Part shown: piece by piece, positions 54,799 through 64,000 of the stretch
How positions within the stretch are numbered: the stretch's first letter is position 1
Layout of the letters: each line of letters opens with the position of its first letter
From: Candidozyma auris
Taxonomy: Eukaryota > Ascomycota > Pichiomycetes > Serinales > Metschnikowiaceae
NCBI RefSeq assembly: GCF_003013715.1
Contig: NC_072815.1
Span: 372,001-436,000, forward strand
DNA: 64,000 nt
Direction: 5' to 3'
Translations under genes and position numbers: made by a program
The notes under the pieces: model-generated
The model's database searches: none
The model's input: the letters and a program-made list of their open reading frames with translations, nothing else
Told to the model about the DNA's origin: nothing

Positions 54799-57700
54799 TC
54801 AAATAAATGTTTTGTGTAGCCTAACCCACTTCTCCACTGGATCTTTTTCGATCAGATACTCCGTCATGCTTGCAATTTGCTCTCCGTCAACAGCTTCTTT
54901 TAGCTTCTGATCACTGTTGTACCACTTACGTATCAAGTACACCATCTCTGAAGTCTTGAGATATTTGATGAAACCACTGTAAACTTCGTACGAGCTGTTT
55001 TCAATCAAGGACTTTATCGACACATACAACTTTTCATATGGAATATGTGCCTTCAAAAAGATGTCAACCACAGCACCACGTGGTGGTGTTTGCGTACTTG
55101 CATCCTCCTCAATAGCATCCTGAATGTACTTCGAAACCATCTTGATTAACCGATCAACGGGAAACACAAGATCATTAGGTGCCAAGCTCAAACCAACTGG
55201 CACAATCTTGTCACTCAACATCTTGTATAAAGGGATTTTGTTGGTTTTGTTTGTCATATACTCATGGAAAATCTTCTCAAAAAAATACTCCCATCTTTTG
55301 AAAATCTCATCTGGGTTTTTGTAGTCTGAAACCTTGAAGATTGCAAAACAAATATCGTAGTACCCCAATGGATCAGCGTATTCGTTAAACAAATCGCTTG
55401 CACACTGGATTTTGTTGTTTAGAGCTTCCATGGCTATACTCTTATTCTCCTTGTTGATACGCGAATCATTCTGGATCATCTTTAGAAGGTCGAGCTGTAC
55501 ATTTGCGACGTCAAAAAGCTCGTGCACGAGGTTTGAGAGATGAATCATCTCCTGTCTCAAGTTCGGAGGACAAGTGCAATTGCAAAATCCGTTCGCTCTG
55601 GAAAGGTACTCAATTCTCTCGCTAAGAGGAATGCTGAAATCTGAGACAGCGAGCGAATATAAGATTCTAGCGGCTGAGAAGTAGTTTTCTCTCCTTGCGT
55701 GGTAAAGCCAGAGAAGCTGAGTTAAAGCAAGGTCCTTCAGCGAAACCTCCTCCAAGAATGGTAATATAAAAGGAGTCTCCACCTCAAGAAGTTTCTGACT
55801 GCAACCTTGGTTGATAAACCACTGGTAAAACTCAAAATGAAAGTTTTTGTCATCAGAAGCAAAGCATGTTTCATAAGTAGCATCACGTACATCCATGAAT
55901 TCCCTTGTCAAAAGCTGGTCATTAGACTCTTCTATCTTGAGAGCATTAACATCAAGACGAGTCAAAACTTTAAAGACAAGGTCATAAAGCTGCATTCTCT
56001 TCTTCTTGTTACTCTCGAGCTGATTTTTGAAATTGTCGACATTGCCATCGCCGTTTGTGATTAGGGCTGACGACTGGGTGTTTGAAAGCGTGTAACATTT
56101 TTTTGCAAGTTTCAAAATAAATTGAACAGCGCCAGTGTAGAATTCAAGGGTAAGCATGATGTTGAGAGCATTTTCAATGTTTTCGAGAGTCAAAGAATCC
56201 ACAGCTTGCTCGAACAAACCAATTGCGTTATTCAAACACATGACCTTGAGTTCGGTATCCTTATTACCTATGTTCTTTGCCTTAGTCAAATTCTCGATAG
56301 CTTTAAAAATGTACACATCGTCACTTGAACAGAAAGAAGCACATCTTCCTTGAAGTGAAGTGGCAATTGAGTCAATCGAACCACCCTTGAGAATATTTTT
56401 GTTGATGATGGATGACAAAAGGTCCTTTATGAGCCCCTTCACTTCTTGGGTTGGAAGAAGCAAATCTTTGAAAGTAAGCTTCAAAAAGTTAACTTGATTT
56501 GTGAGCGTCAAGAATTGGAATATGTCATTGAAACTCTTTTGATCATTTTGCGTCTCTTCAATGAGGACCATGAGGAAGGACAACGCTTCCTTCATTGAAT
56601 TCAAAGACCTCACTATTGAAGTAAAAGCGATATGCTCAGCTCTCATGCAAACTTCATTGTCCATCTTGGTAGGGTCAGAGCTGTAACTAGGGGCATTGAG
56701 ACCTGGAATATCGTTCAGATTATCGTTGAAAAACTCCAATAGCACAAAAACGGAGCCGATAAAAAACTCGAGCTGTTCTTTTGTCATCGTGAGACCCTTG
56801 ACCATCAAATTGCCCTCCTTCAATGACAGAACCTCAACAGAGCCATCATTAAGCATTTTGATATGGGGCAATGGTGCAAATACTTTCTGATTCCAAAAAT
56901 CTCGAAATAACCTTGATATAAGTAGACACGTACCGTAGAACCTATCGCTCAAGACAACCTGTTCTGCCAGACGCTTAGATTCAGATGGTTGGATAGGCAA
57001 ATGAGAGCCTCCTGAGGTAGCAGTTGTGGCGCTTTCAGTGAGTCTTGCATTGTTTCCGGCATGGGAGAATAAGATAGAAGCTGTCTTCTGAAAGACATCT
57101 TTGCCGCTTAAGCATCCTTGAGAACAAGCAAGATAGAGCAAAGTTGAACATGTCTCTTCATATCCATTTTCCTCAATGAAGTTCTCGAGAACGTCATCCT
57201 TCAATGAACTTATGATTTCGTCTGACTTTCGGTACTGGTACTCGATGATACCGTAATTTGTTAAAACTGCGAACCTAAGCGGCTTCTTAGAGTATTGTGA
57301 TGCAAGTACATTGGCATAGCCAACTGGTGTATTGGTAGCATTCATGGAGGGCGTCAACTGAACAATGTCATGAATGTAAATAGGAGACCCGCTATCTGAA
57401 TTGAGTTCTGATGCAATTTTGAGAAACTCTGCGTCCTCTACAAGCTTGTTATTGCGCTTGAGAAAACCGTAGTTGGCCGAGCTAACAAATAATTTATCGG
57501 ATCCTTTTGTTTTCTTAACAGCTAAGAACACTCCAGGACTTATGATCTTGGCAAATTTAGTATTCTTCAAAAGCTCAGAGTTCTGCTGGTTAGTTACCAT
57601 TGTCGTCACATACAGCTTGATCCTTGTGAATTGATCCAATTCAGGGTTCATCTTCGTCACCTCATCAGAGGGAACGAATTTGATAGTCACTAAATTCAAT

Positions 57701-59157
57701 TTCAACGACGTCGAGAATCTTGAGGCAGATGACATGAATGATGAATATGTTGCACCTGTTCCAAGTCTAAGAAGTATTCTAAAACCAAAATTTGTAGTAG
57801 CAATGAGTGAAACATTGTTCGATTCTTTCGGAGAGATCGGTTGAATGCTCACGATCCTGAATTTCAGGAATGATTTGATGTTAGCGTGATTCGATATCAT
57901 CAATGATGCAGCTTTGAAGAACTCCGTTGGTGTAAGCTGGTTGTGCTGCGAGAATTCCTTCTGGTTAGGGGCTAGTTTGTAGACTCTGATGACAGACTTG
58001 TTGGATAGCGTGTATAGCACGCTTCGATCTTCATCAACTGAAATCTGCAGTATAGATTCAGGGATTGCGTTGGTCGTATTTGTGTTTTCGTACAGGTCTC
58101 CGTTTTTTCTATGGAGATCGGTATGTTCGGATGTGAAAAGATCAAAGCCTCTCATTTTTCCAATCGGAAGGACCGAAGACAACCCGCTCTTCGTGAGGCA
58201 CACCTTATCACATCTGTTCTTTATAAATGAGGAATTTGAGTGATACTCTAGCTTCCACACATTGACACCGTCACTCTCACCGGAGAAGTAAATATCACGC
58301 GTCAGCTCATTGAACGCAAACTTATTAATCATGAGACCTTGAACGTTCACCGATAGACTAGGGTTGAAAACGTCTAAGTTGTTGAGCTGCAGGTCGTACT
58401 TAACCACGTAGATGTGTATGTCCATGGTAGTTGCAATCAAGAGCAAGTAGTTTACATCAGCCACAAAAATACCGGGTTTCGGTTTCACGAGCTTCACTGT
58501 CAATACAGAGTGGCGAATCTGGTCCAATGTCAAGAATTGAGAGGACTTGTTGAACGAAGACGATGGGAGCTTATAATTCCAAAACACAAGCTTATTATCG
58601 ACGGCAATCCATGCTCTGCTGATCTCAGGCATGAGTCCCATATTCATCAGCACCTCCGTCATGTTCGTTTCTTCGAAAAACTTGTCCGGAAGATCCAATT
58701 GAGACACTTTCTCAAATCGAGAGAAAGCATCCAATCCCCTTTCCTTATCGAAAAAGTAGTTATCCAAATTATTGCCTTTGTTCAAGTATTGTTCCCCATA
58801 CAAGTCGCCGGGTGTCATGGAGTCTATTCTTATCAAGTCAGTGATGAACTTGGACCCTAGTCTTAATGGCGGTAGATTTTCAAAATTGGGCACAGTAATC
58901 TTGTAGCTCACTTCGCCAGCGGTCTCAAGGGCCTGCGGAAGAAAGAATCTTTGCGACATGACAGACCTTGAATCACCATTGGCGTTTTGATTGCCCTGAC
59001 TTTGAAACTGAAGGGTGCCCACAGAATCATCGGCAGGCTTGATAGTGGGCGTTATGTACTTGGAGCTCAGAGCACCAGGGCCAGATTGAGTGCCATTGCT
59101 CGAGGATCCATTCAGAGAAAAAGACTTTCCTGGAATCACTGATGCGAGTAGACTCAT
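54799..59157 (-). CDS. NUP170: Inner-ring nucleoporin Nup170/Nup157 (Nup155 family)
   Basis: This 1452-residue protein is the Nup155-family scaffold of the nuclear pore inner ring. A Ser/Gly-rich start (about 1-80) precedes the beta-propeller domain (about 90-560), which opens with the family motif ELPPLRLGSKFI-like region (here PPLRLGSKFITDLIRI) and contains GLMPEISRAWIAVDNKLVFWNY, and a long alpha-solenoid follows to the end (VEKWVRLHKTFI). S. cerevisiae has two paralogues, Nup170 (1502) and Nup157 (1391); in this clade one copy is expected, so the symbol covers both. Start at ATG 59155-59157. Confidence 0.94.
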   Translation of the reverse strand: MSLLASVIPGKSFSLNGSSSNGTQSGPGALSSKYITPTIKPADDSVGTLQFQSQGNQNANGDSRSVMSQRFFLPQALETAGEVSYKITVPNFENLPPLRLGSKFITDLIRIDSMTPGDLYGEQYLNKGNNLDNYFFDKERGLDAFSRFEKVSQLDLPDKFFEETNMTEVLMNMGLMPEISRAWIAVDNKLVFWNYKLPSSSFNKSSQFLTLDQIRHSVLTVKLVKPKPGIFVADVNYLLLIATTMDIHIYVVKYDLQLNNLDVFNPSLSVNVQGLMINKFAFNELTRDIYFSGESDGVNVWKLEYHSNSSFIKNRCDKVCLTKSGLSSVLPIGKMRGFDLFTSEHTDLHRKNGDLYENTNTTNAIPESILQISVDEDRSVLYTLSNKSVIRVYKLAPNQKEFSQHNQLTPTEFFKAASLMISNHANIKSFLKFRIVSIQPISPKESNNVSLIATTNFGFRILLRLGTGATYSSFMSSASRFSTSLKLNLVTIKFVPSDEVTKMNPELDQFTRIKLYVTTMVTNQQNSELLKNTKFAKIISPGVFLAVKKTKGSDKLFVSSANYGFLKRNNKLVEDAEFLKIASELNSDSGSPIYIHDIVQLTPSMNATNTPVGYANVLASQYSKKPLRFAVLTNYGIIEYQYRKSDEIISSLKDDVLENFIEENGYEETCSTLLYLACSQGCLSGKDVFQKTASILFSHAGNNARLTESATTATSGGSHLPIQPSESKRLAEQVVLSDRFYGTCLLISRLFRDFWNQKVFAPLPHIKMLNDGSVEVLSLKEGNLMVKGLTMTKEQLEFFIGSVFVLLEFFNDNLNDIPGLNAPSYSSDPTKMDNEVCMRAEHIAFTSIVRSLNSMKEALSFLMVLIEETQNDQKSFNDIFQFLTLTNQVNFLKLTFKDLLLPTQEVKGLIKDLLSSIINKNILKGGSIDSIATSLQGRCASFCSSDDVYIFKAIENLTKAKNIGNKDTELKVMCLNNAIGLFEQAVDSLTLENIENALNIMLTLEFYTGAVQFILKLAKKCYTLSNTQSSALITNGDGNVDNFKNQLESNKKKRMQLYDLVFKVLTRLDVNALKIEESNDQLLTREFMDVRDATYETCFASDDKNFHFEFYQWFINQGCSQKLLEVETPFILPFLEEVSLKDLALTQLLWLYHARRENYFSAARILYSLAVSDFSIPLSERIEYLSRANGFCNCTCPPNLRQEMIHLSNLVHELFDVANVQLDLLKMIQNDSRINKENKSIAMEALNNKIQCASDLFNEYADPLGYYDICFAIFKVSDYKNPDEIFKRWEYFFEKIFHEYMTNKTNKIPLYKMLSDKIVPVGLSLAPNDLVFPVDRLIKMVSKYIQDAIEEDASTQTPPRGAVVDIFLKAHIPYEKLYVSIKSLIENSSYEVYSGFIKYLKTSEMVYLIRKWYNSDQKLKEAVDGEQIASMTEYLIEKDPVEKWVRLHKTFI

Positions 59158-59670
59158 AAGGCAAACGAGAGGGCCAGCTACTTGGTATCGTTGAGAAGTG
59201 TTTATTTAGACCTCATATAAAAAAAATGGGAAGCCGTGTGGGCAATGTGCAGGTCGCTGCCAGAGACATTCGATGATGTGGATGAAGCTGGTGAGCTCTA
59301 TCTTAGTATAAGAGTGTTGAATTGATTTGGATAAGTTAAATAAGCTGAAGACTTTCTTGGACTACGTGTAGTGTGGGTTCATGGTATGGCCGTTTTGTAA
59401 GTTAGAAGGCAATGGTTGCGAAAATTCACCGCTGCCTATGGAAGAACTGAATGAAGTTATCACCAGGCAAAGCCTCTCCTATCAACTCCTATATTAGTAG
59501 ATACAAAATCCATATGTACACTTTGATGTAATACAACCCAGACAGTTTTTGAATCTAAATAATTCACCAATGTGAAATAGAATGAATAGAGTGGCTGGCT
59601 TATGATTAAGTGGACTTAACGCACAGTTTAGGAAACAAGCAGTTTATTAACATAAAAAGTCCTTTCAATT
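59158..59670. other. Nucleoporin gene upstream region
   Basis: 513 bp with no gene seen. Contains the one-mismatch motif GGTTGCGAAA (59414-59423), 257 bp upstream of the nucleoporin ATG. Confidence 0.55.
59414..59423 (+). promoter_or_regulatory. Variant GGTTGCGAAA of the recurrent motif
   Basis: One mismatch, with the usual flank (CAATGGTTGCGAAAA). Confidence 0.4.
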
Positions 59671-59929
59671 TCACCAGCGTAGTTCTTTTTCCAGATTGTT
59701 GTCGCCATTAGCTGAAAACATGATTCCAGTGACAATCTTACACCAGTGCACCATCTTGTCCAAGGAAGCTTCAGACCCCACTGTTTCCAAAGCCTGATAT
59801 AGAAATGATGTGACTGATCCTTTCGGGTTTCATGGACCTCAAAAATTGTTTGTAGCTTTGGTCATTCGAAGTAAGAGTTATGAATAAAGTGATGAAACTG
59901 GTTTCTACGACTGGGTGGTTTGCAGCCGT
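59671..59929 (-). pseudogene. Possible frameshifted gene remnant, unrecognised
   Basis: On the minus strand two adjacent protein-like segments lie in different frames. The upstream one runs from 59929 to about 59828 and contains TSNDQSYKQFLRSMKP; the downstream one runs from about 59829 to a stop at 59671-59673 and contains SVTSFLYQALETVG, LDKMVHWCKIVTGIMF and ends KELRW. A single extra C in a short C run (near 59824-59828) would account for the switch. Together they cover about 85 codons with no ATG-led start. They could be a decayed gene tail, a sequencing error or chance. The antisense frame is also open, so the evidence is weak. Confidence 0.3.
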
Positions 59930-60327
59930 TTACTTAGAAGGCAGCCGTCAAGTTGGTGCTAGATTTGTCTTGCCTAAGTTGAACATAAAGTCAATGAACA
60001 ATTCGCTTCTTCTTGTATTGTTTTGCAAATTTGATGAGAGCTTTGTATTTGGGTTTTGATCTACATTTTTGAAATTTCTATCACAAAACCAAATGGCTGC
60101 GATTAGCAAGTGGTAACAAAAGACACCAAAAATCACAACTTTTTTATACCAATTAACAAGATACACTATATGAACATCGAATTGCACTTTCGCTGGATAT
60201 CATAATTTAATATGAGCATTTTTTTTTTTTGATCCTTACCAAGTATCTCTAGCTGCTGAGTCTATTATCCTCCCACTATTCGCACTCGACATTATCTACC
60301 CCAGATACTTCTAACTAACTCCTTTAA
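59930..60327. other. Aminopeptidase upstream region
   Basis: 398 bp, AT-rich, no gene seen. A partial motif GGCTGCGATT is at 60095-60104, and a T run at about 60222-60231. Confidence 0.5.
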
Positions 60328-61542
60328 ATGAAACTCACTACAATCGTTACTGCGCTTGCGGCTGCCAACGCCATCAGCTTCAATGTCGTGGATCGCATCT
60401 TTCAATCGTCTGTACCTGACCGTGTGTTGAAGGTCGCCGAGAACTCCTTCGTTGCTGCCTCTGAGGCAGATAAGCTTAGACTCAGAAGAGAGGGTAAACG
60501 GTTCATTGATGTCACTGATAGCATGCCTGTTGATGAGGCTGTCAGGCAAGGTTTGGTTGCTCAGACTGGGCATTCAGGAACGCTTTTTTCGTGGTTTGCT
60601 AAGAACATCGATTCGCTCAAGAGGCCCGTTGCTGAGTACAATTACCCTACGGAGGCGTCCCAGAACAAGCTTGTGGAGCTGCTTTTGGAAAAAATTGACA
60701 TTGAGAGTGTCAAGGGCAACTTGGCCAAATTCTCTTCTTTCTATACACGTTACTATAAATCCGAAACTGGCTTGGAAAGTGCCAACTGGTTGTACGCTAC
60801 CATTGAGGATATAGTCAAGGTTCTCCCAAATGACGCCTTCACGATTCGCAAATTCAAGCACAACGGCTGGGACCAATACTCTATTGCCGTGCTGCTCAAG
60901 GGTGAAGTCGAGGATAAGGTTGTTGTGGGTGCTCACCAGGACTCCATCAATTTGCTCTTCCCCAACTTGCTTAGAGCTCCTGGCGCAGATGACGATGGAT
61001 CTGGAACGGTGACAACACTCGAAGCACTTCGTCTCGTGAGTGATGCCATTGCCGCTGGCAAGTTCACCCCGTACAACACTTTGGAGTTCCATTACTACTC
61101 CGCCGAGGAAGGAGGCTTGTTGGGCTCTATTGATGTCTTTTCCAAGTATTACACAGAAAATGCCACTGTTGTCGGTATGCTTCAGCAGGACATGACAGGA
61201 TACACCCAGGGCACCATAGATGCCGGCGTGGAGCCTCATTTCGGTTTGATTTCGGACTACACCTCTGTTCGTCTCAACGACTTCATCAAGTTGATTGTGA
61301 GCAACTACTGCGCAATTCCCTACCACGAGACTGAGTGTGGTTACGCCTGTTCCGACCATGCCTCAGCCTTAGAGAACGGCTACCCTGCCAGTTTCTTAAT
61401 TGAGAGTGAGTTCAAGTACACGGCTAAGCAGATTCATCTGACGATGGACACCATGGATCGTTTGGACTTTGACCACATCAAGGAGCATGTCAAGTTGACC
61501 GTTGGGTTCGCCGTTGAGTTGTCTCTGGCCCAACACCTCTAG
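60328..61542 (+). CDS. Secreted M28 aminopeptidase (leucine aminopeptidase 1-like)
   Basis: This 404-residue protein is a zinc aminopeptidase of family M28, close to fungal secreted leucine aminopeptidase 1. It starts with a signal peptide (MKLTTIVTALAAANAISF), then a propeptide-like region to about residue 90. The two-zinc site is complete: VGAHQDS (His), APGADDDGSG (bridging Asp), SAEEGG (catalytic and metal Glu), QQDMTGY (Asp) and IHLTMDTMD (His). CGYACSDHAS carries the conserved Cys pair. It should release N-terminal residues from peptides outside the cell or in the vacuole. Start at ATG 60328. Confidence 0.93.
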   Translation: MKLTTIVTALAAANAISFNVVDRIFQSSVPDRVLKVAENSFVAASEADKLRLRREGKRFIDVTDSMPVDEAVRQGLVAQTGHSGTLFSWFAKNIDSLKRPVAEYNYPTEASQNKLVELLLEKIDIESVKGNLAKFSSFYTRYYKSETGLESANWLYATIEDIVKVLPNDAFTIRKFKHNGWDQYSIAVLLKGEVEDKVVVGAHQDSINLLFPNLLRAPGADDDGSGTVTTLEALRLVSDAIAAGKFTPYNTLEFHYYSAEEGGLLGSIDVFSKYYTENATVVGMLQQDMTGYTQGTIDAGVEPHFGLISDYTSVRLNDFIKLIVSNYCAIPYHETECGYACSDHASALENGYPASFLIESEFKYTAKQIHLTMDTMDRLDFDHIKEHVKLTVGFAVELSLAQHL

Positions 61543-61754
61543 GTGAGTTGCGTTCGTTGTAGTTATACCTACTTAGACGAAGCGAAGACGGTGATTTTGG
61601 TTTTGTAGACTTCGAATCAATTGACGTAGAAATTGCGTCAGTTGAACTACACAATCGTTCTTTCTCTACACTTTTGTAAACTAATGAATCAATTTCATAC
61701 ATATTTTACACAAGAGAATTCAGGGCATCAGCTACTCGAGCAATTGAGGCCAAC

Positions 61755-62162
61755 TCAAGAGCTCTCTTCCTGCTTCTTGGGAAAACGCACAACATCGAAG
61801 CTCGTCTGTCTCAACGAAGTGACGATTCTGCCCTCACCTTCCTCGTTAACAATCTGTCTCTGTCTCACGTCCGCCTCAACATAAAGTTGAGCGCCGCCTC
61901 TCAAGTGGTTCTGGAAAAAAGCAATGTGCTTTTCATCGAAGACAGACAAGTTGTACCAATCAGCCACGGTGTTTCCGTCCTCGGCTGCTTGCGGGTTGTA
62001 TCTGTTCACGGCCAACGAATAGGTGAGGAACGGAACGCCATCCTTGGTCTCTCTTTGGGTGATGGAGCCGATGTTTCCAAGCAATTGCATTTTCGCAAAT
62101 GCTGCTCTGGGAGCAGACGTGCTGAAAGTACGAGTAATGGCGGTGATTGGAGATCTCAACAT
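61755..62162 (-). CDS. RIM1: Mitochondrial single-stranded DNA-binding protein Rim1
   Basis: This 135-residue protein is the mitochondrial SSB, a homotetramer coating single-stranded mtDNA during replication. The presequence MLRSPITAITRTFSTSAP is basic with a likely processing site after it. The OB-fold then reads MQLLGNIGSITQRET, LTYSLAVNRYN, DWYNLSVFDEK and QLYVEADVRQRQIV. Length equals yeast Rim1 (135). The frame begins at a TTG at 62168; the ATG at 62160-62162 is used. It is convergent with the aminopeptidase. Confidence 0.95.
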   Translation of the reverse strand: MLRSPITAITRTFSTSAPRAAFAKMQLLGNIGSITQRETKDGVPFLTYSLAVNRYNPQAAEDGNTVADWYNLSVFDEKHIAFFQNHLRGGAQLYVEADVRQRQIVNEEGEGRIVTSLRQTSFDVVRFPKKQEESS

Positions 62163-62539
62163 TTGCAATGGGTGGTGGGTAGTGGAGTAGGTAGCGGTAT
62201 TGTTGATAATGTTTAGGCAACGCCAATTTTTTTAGGTCCAGAGCGCGCCTACCACATTGAATTGTGGCGAGAGAGGAAGGATTACTGGGCCAGAAAAGAT
62301 TAAGTAGACAAGAAAGGTTGGAAGTAGCAAGATTCTAGATACATGGATGTAGACACGTAGCGTCTACAGGGGATAAACATAAGTTCGTGTTGAGGTTGGG
62401 GGTAGGCTGGACAGTGGCTCAGTGAAGAAGCTCGGACCCACTCATAATATTAGCAACAACCTTGGTTAACAGGCTCAACGCCAGTCCCATTATATTCGAC
62501 ATCATGAATAGACAATGACCCCTTATGGTACGGCTAGGT
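62163..62539. other. Intergenic stretch
   Basis: 377 bp between RIM1 and the next minus-strand gene; no gene or clear element seen. Confidence 0.5.
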
Positions 62540-63250
62540 CTATAAATCATTCCACGTGCCGCCTCCACAGAGCACCATCGAGCTCGAGGTGGCCGTGTCT
62601 GAGTACTCGACGTCCCTGAACCCAGCCAACGGCGGCTGCGTTCTCGCCAACGTGTTCATGATGTAGTCGTTGACCAACGTTCCCAGCGTCGTGAGCAAGT
62701 TCTGCCACTGTAGTAGCTGGAGCAACCGCGTGATGAGGTCCTTATCTACAGCCGGAGCGCCCTTCTTGGTGAGCGACTTGCGCAATATGGCACTGGCCCG
62801 CTTGAACCGTGCATACTCTTGCTTGGACATATTCTCGAAATACGTGTCGCCATAGTACGCTGGCACCCGCCGGAGCACCGATGTGTCCAAGAGCTTGGCC
62901 ACCAAGTCGGAGTCTAGGTCCCACGAGGCAATGTTATCGGACACGGCAGCGTCGGTGGCGTTCTGCCACTGGTCGATCCGTGAAGATAGTGACGGCTGCA
63001 CTTCGTCAATGAGGTCGTCGTTATCAGTTTCATCGCTGTCGTCATCACTCTCGTAGTCAGAAACGGCCTCACCTGACCCCTCTGTTGTAAGAGGGTTGGT
63101 GTTCAGCAACAGGATCACGTCGTTGTCCCGCTCAGGATCAAACAAGACCCACAGAGACTGTGACTCAGAAAGCACACACAGCTCTGTTTCGTCAGACACT
63201 GGGCGGCGTACAGACACCCTTCGCCTCTCGTAAGCTGGGTTGAATGCCAT
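62540..63250 (-). CDS. Acidic protein of unknown function
   Basis: I do not recognise this 236-residue protein. The frame opens at 63298 with TTG, so the ATG at 63248-63250 (MAFNPAYERRRVSVRR) is used. A basic N-terminus is followed by a short folded-looking stretch (ELCVLSESQSLWVLFD), a highly acidic linker (SDYESDDDSDETDNDD, residues about 80-95) and a helical C-terminal half (VAKLLDTSVLRRVPAYYGD, TRLLQLLQWQNLLTTLGT) ending GGGTWNDL. No signal peptide, membrane span or catalytic motif is visible. The Leu-rich helical part suggests a protein-binding role, which is inference. Codons are GC-richer than in neighbours. Confidence 0.7.
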   Translation of the reverse strand: MAFNPAYERRRVSVRRPVSDETELCVLSESQSLWVLFDPERDNDVILLLNTNPLTTEGSGEAVSDYESDDDSDETDNDDLIDEVQPSLSSRIDQWQNATDAAVSDNIASWDLDSDLVAKLLDTSVLRRVPAYYGDTYFENMSKQEYARFKRASAILRKSLTKKGAPAVDKDLITRLLQLLQWQNLLTTLGTLVNDYIMNTLARTQPPLAGFRDVEYSDTATSSSMVLCGGGTWNDL

Positions 63251-63919
63251 AGGTGATGATATGGGGAAATTTGAAGGAAGAGGCTGGGAAAAGGGCAAAA
63301 TTCAAAGGTTCTTGTGGAAAGCTGTGGTTTCTGTTCGCTTTGGAACTCTCGGTTTATGAAATTCGTTAATCTGTTGGTTATACCTTGAGAGAAGAGGTGT
63401 GGTATTTATGGCTGCTGATAGTGAGGCCAGCTCCCGTGATCCCCTTATCGGTCTCCTGTATACGCGCATAAGGAATGGAACGCGGCGCACGCATTAAGAG
63501 TGCTCTTTCTGAGCCTTTTTTTGGTGCTCGTCTGGTGACATGGCCGAAGTCGCTCCGAGTGCCTAAGGCCGAGTCAGGCAACGGCAAAACTACAATTTTT
63601 ATGATGTTGGGGAGGGCAAACGTCACGTGGTGAAAGTTGGCCTACGAAGGTTCATCTTTTTGGGAATGTCGTGGGTGTTGCTTTATTTTTGTCTGGTCCT
63701 TGCGACCAGCAAGAGTCGCTTTTCTTTTGGGTGCAAATTGTGCCACCCTTACAAGCAGCAAACAAAAGGGCTGGTGAGCAAAAGCTACAAGATAAGATAG
63801 AGAAACAAAGGGCAGGGGAAAAATCAGGTGCTGGCTATGAAATCTCCCTTCTTCGAAATGTTTTAATTTGAAATGCTCTACACTTTCTTCCATCCTCTGG
63901 CTTGATCATCTGCCTGCTT
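63251..63919. other. Intergenic stretch near the right edge
   Basis: 669 bp without a convincing gene. A Cbf1-type CGTCACGTGG lies at 63621-63630. Confidence 0.5.
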
Positions 63920-64000
63920 ATGCGAATAGCTTATTATAGAATGCTTCTCCAACATGCTCTGAGAGTTCCTGCCATTGGCAAGTATTTCTCAGGGTACGAA
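63920..64000 (+). CDS. Start of a reading frame leaving the window
   Basis: An ATG at 63920 (second in-frame ATG at 63941) opens a frame that stays open for 27 codons to the edge: from the second ATG it reads MLLQHALRVPAIGKYFSG. The basic, amphipathic, acid-free start resembles a mitochondrial presequence. Too short to identify. Confidence 0.35.
   Translation, partial: MRIAYYRMLLQHALRVPAIGKYFSGYE

Overview
The window is nuclear DNA of a budding yeast. Genes are intronless as far as I can see, lie on both strands, and match well known yeast families (RSP5, KAP123, NUP170/157, TIM22, ATG8, FAL1, EAF3, STN1, STE3, chitin synthase). Two CTG codons fall where Leu would be odd and Ser is expected: one in TIM22 (35993-35995), next to the conserved Cys-Pro-Gly, and one in the YCK kinase (30059-30061). 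This points to the CUG-Ser clade. The moderate GC content and the gene set suggest a Metschnikowiaceae-type yeast (Clavispora / haploid Candida), but I cannot name the species.

Layout. 1-2.9 kb: two nitrogen-releasing enzymes in tandem on the minus strand, a D-amino-acid oxidase cut by the left edge and an amidase. 2.9-8.5 kb: a long gene-poor stretch with one possible small membrane protein. 8.5-13.1 kb: a ferric-reductase-like flavocytochrome, a candidate box C/D snoRNA, the DNA glycosylase MAG1, and a secretory protein whose 3' end overlaps MAG1. 13.1-25.7 kb: a Bni4/Afr1-family bud-neck scaffold, 5-hydroxyisourate hydrolase, telomere capping protein STN1, rRNA methyltransferase RRP8, and a Dse1-like WD40 protein. 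25.7-33.9 kb: RSP5, a small unknown protein, a Yck-type casein kinase, EAF3, RGI1. 35.8-44.6 kb: TIM22, a tail-anchored unknown, a class I/II chitin synthase, AAH1, tRNA-Leu(CAA), a signal-anchored unknown and ATG8. 45.4-59.2 kb: mitochondrial PET112, pheromone receptor STE3, importin KAP123, FAL1, DAS2 and a NUP170/157 nucleoporin. 59.7-64 kb: a possible broken gene, a secreted M28 aminopeptidase, mitochondrial SSB RIM1, an unknown acidic protein and the start of a frame that leaves the window.

The genes are mostly independent housekeeping functions, not a pathway cluster. Loose themes are nitrogen salvage (D-amino-acid oxidase, amidase, HIU hydrolase, adenine deaminase) and bud neck/cell wall (Bni4-like, Dse1-like, chitin synthase).

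The strongest unexplained signals are two. (1) A 10-bp word, GGCTGCGAAA (extended AATGGCTGCGAAA), recurs exactly ten times in noncoding DNA and once in coding DNA, on both strands, with further one- or two-base variants; it behaves like the site of an abundant DNA-binding factor. (2) A box C/D snoRNA candidate at 10943-11032 has a 7-bp terminal stem and a 15-nt guide complementary to 25S rRNA (rRNA sequence recalled from memory). No transposon, CRISPR array or obvious horizontally acquired island was seen.
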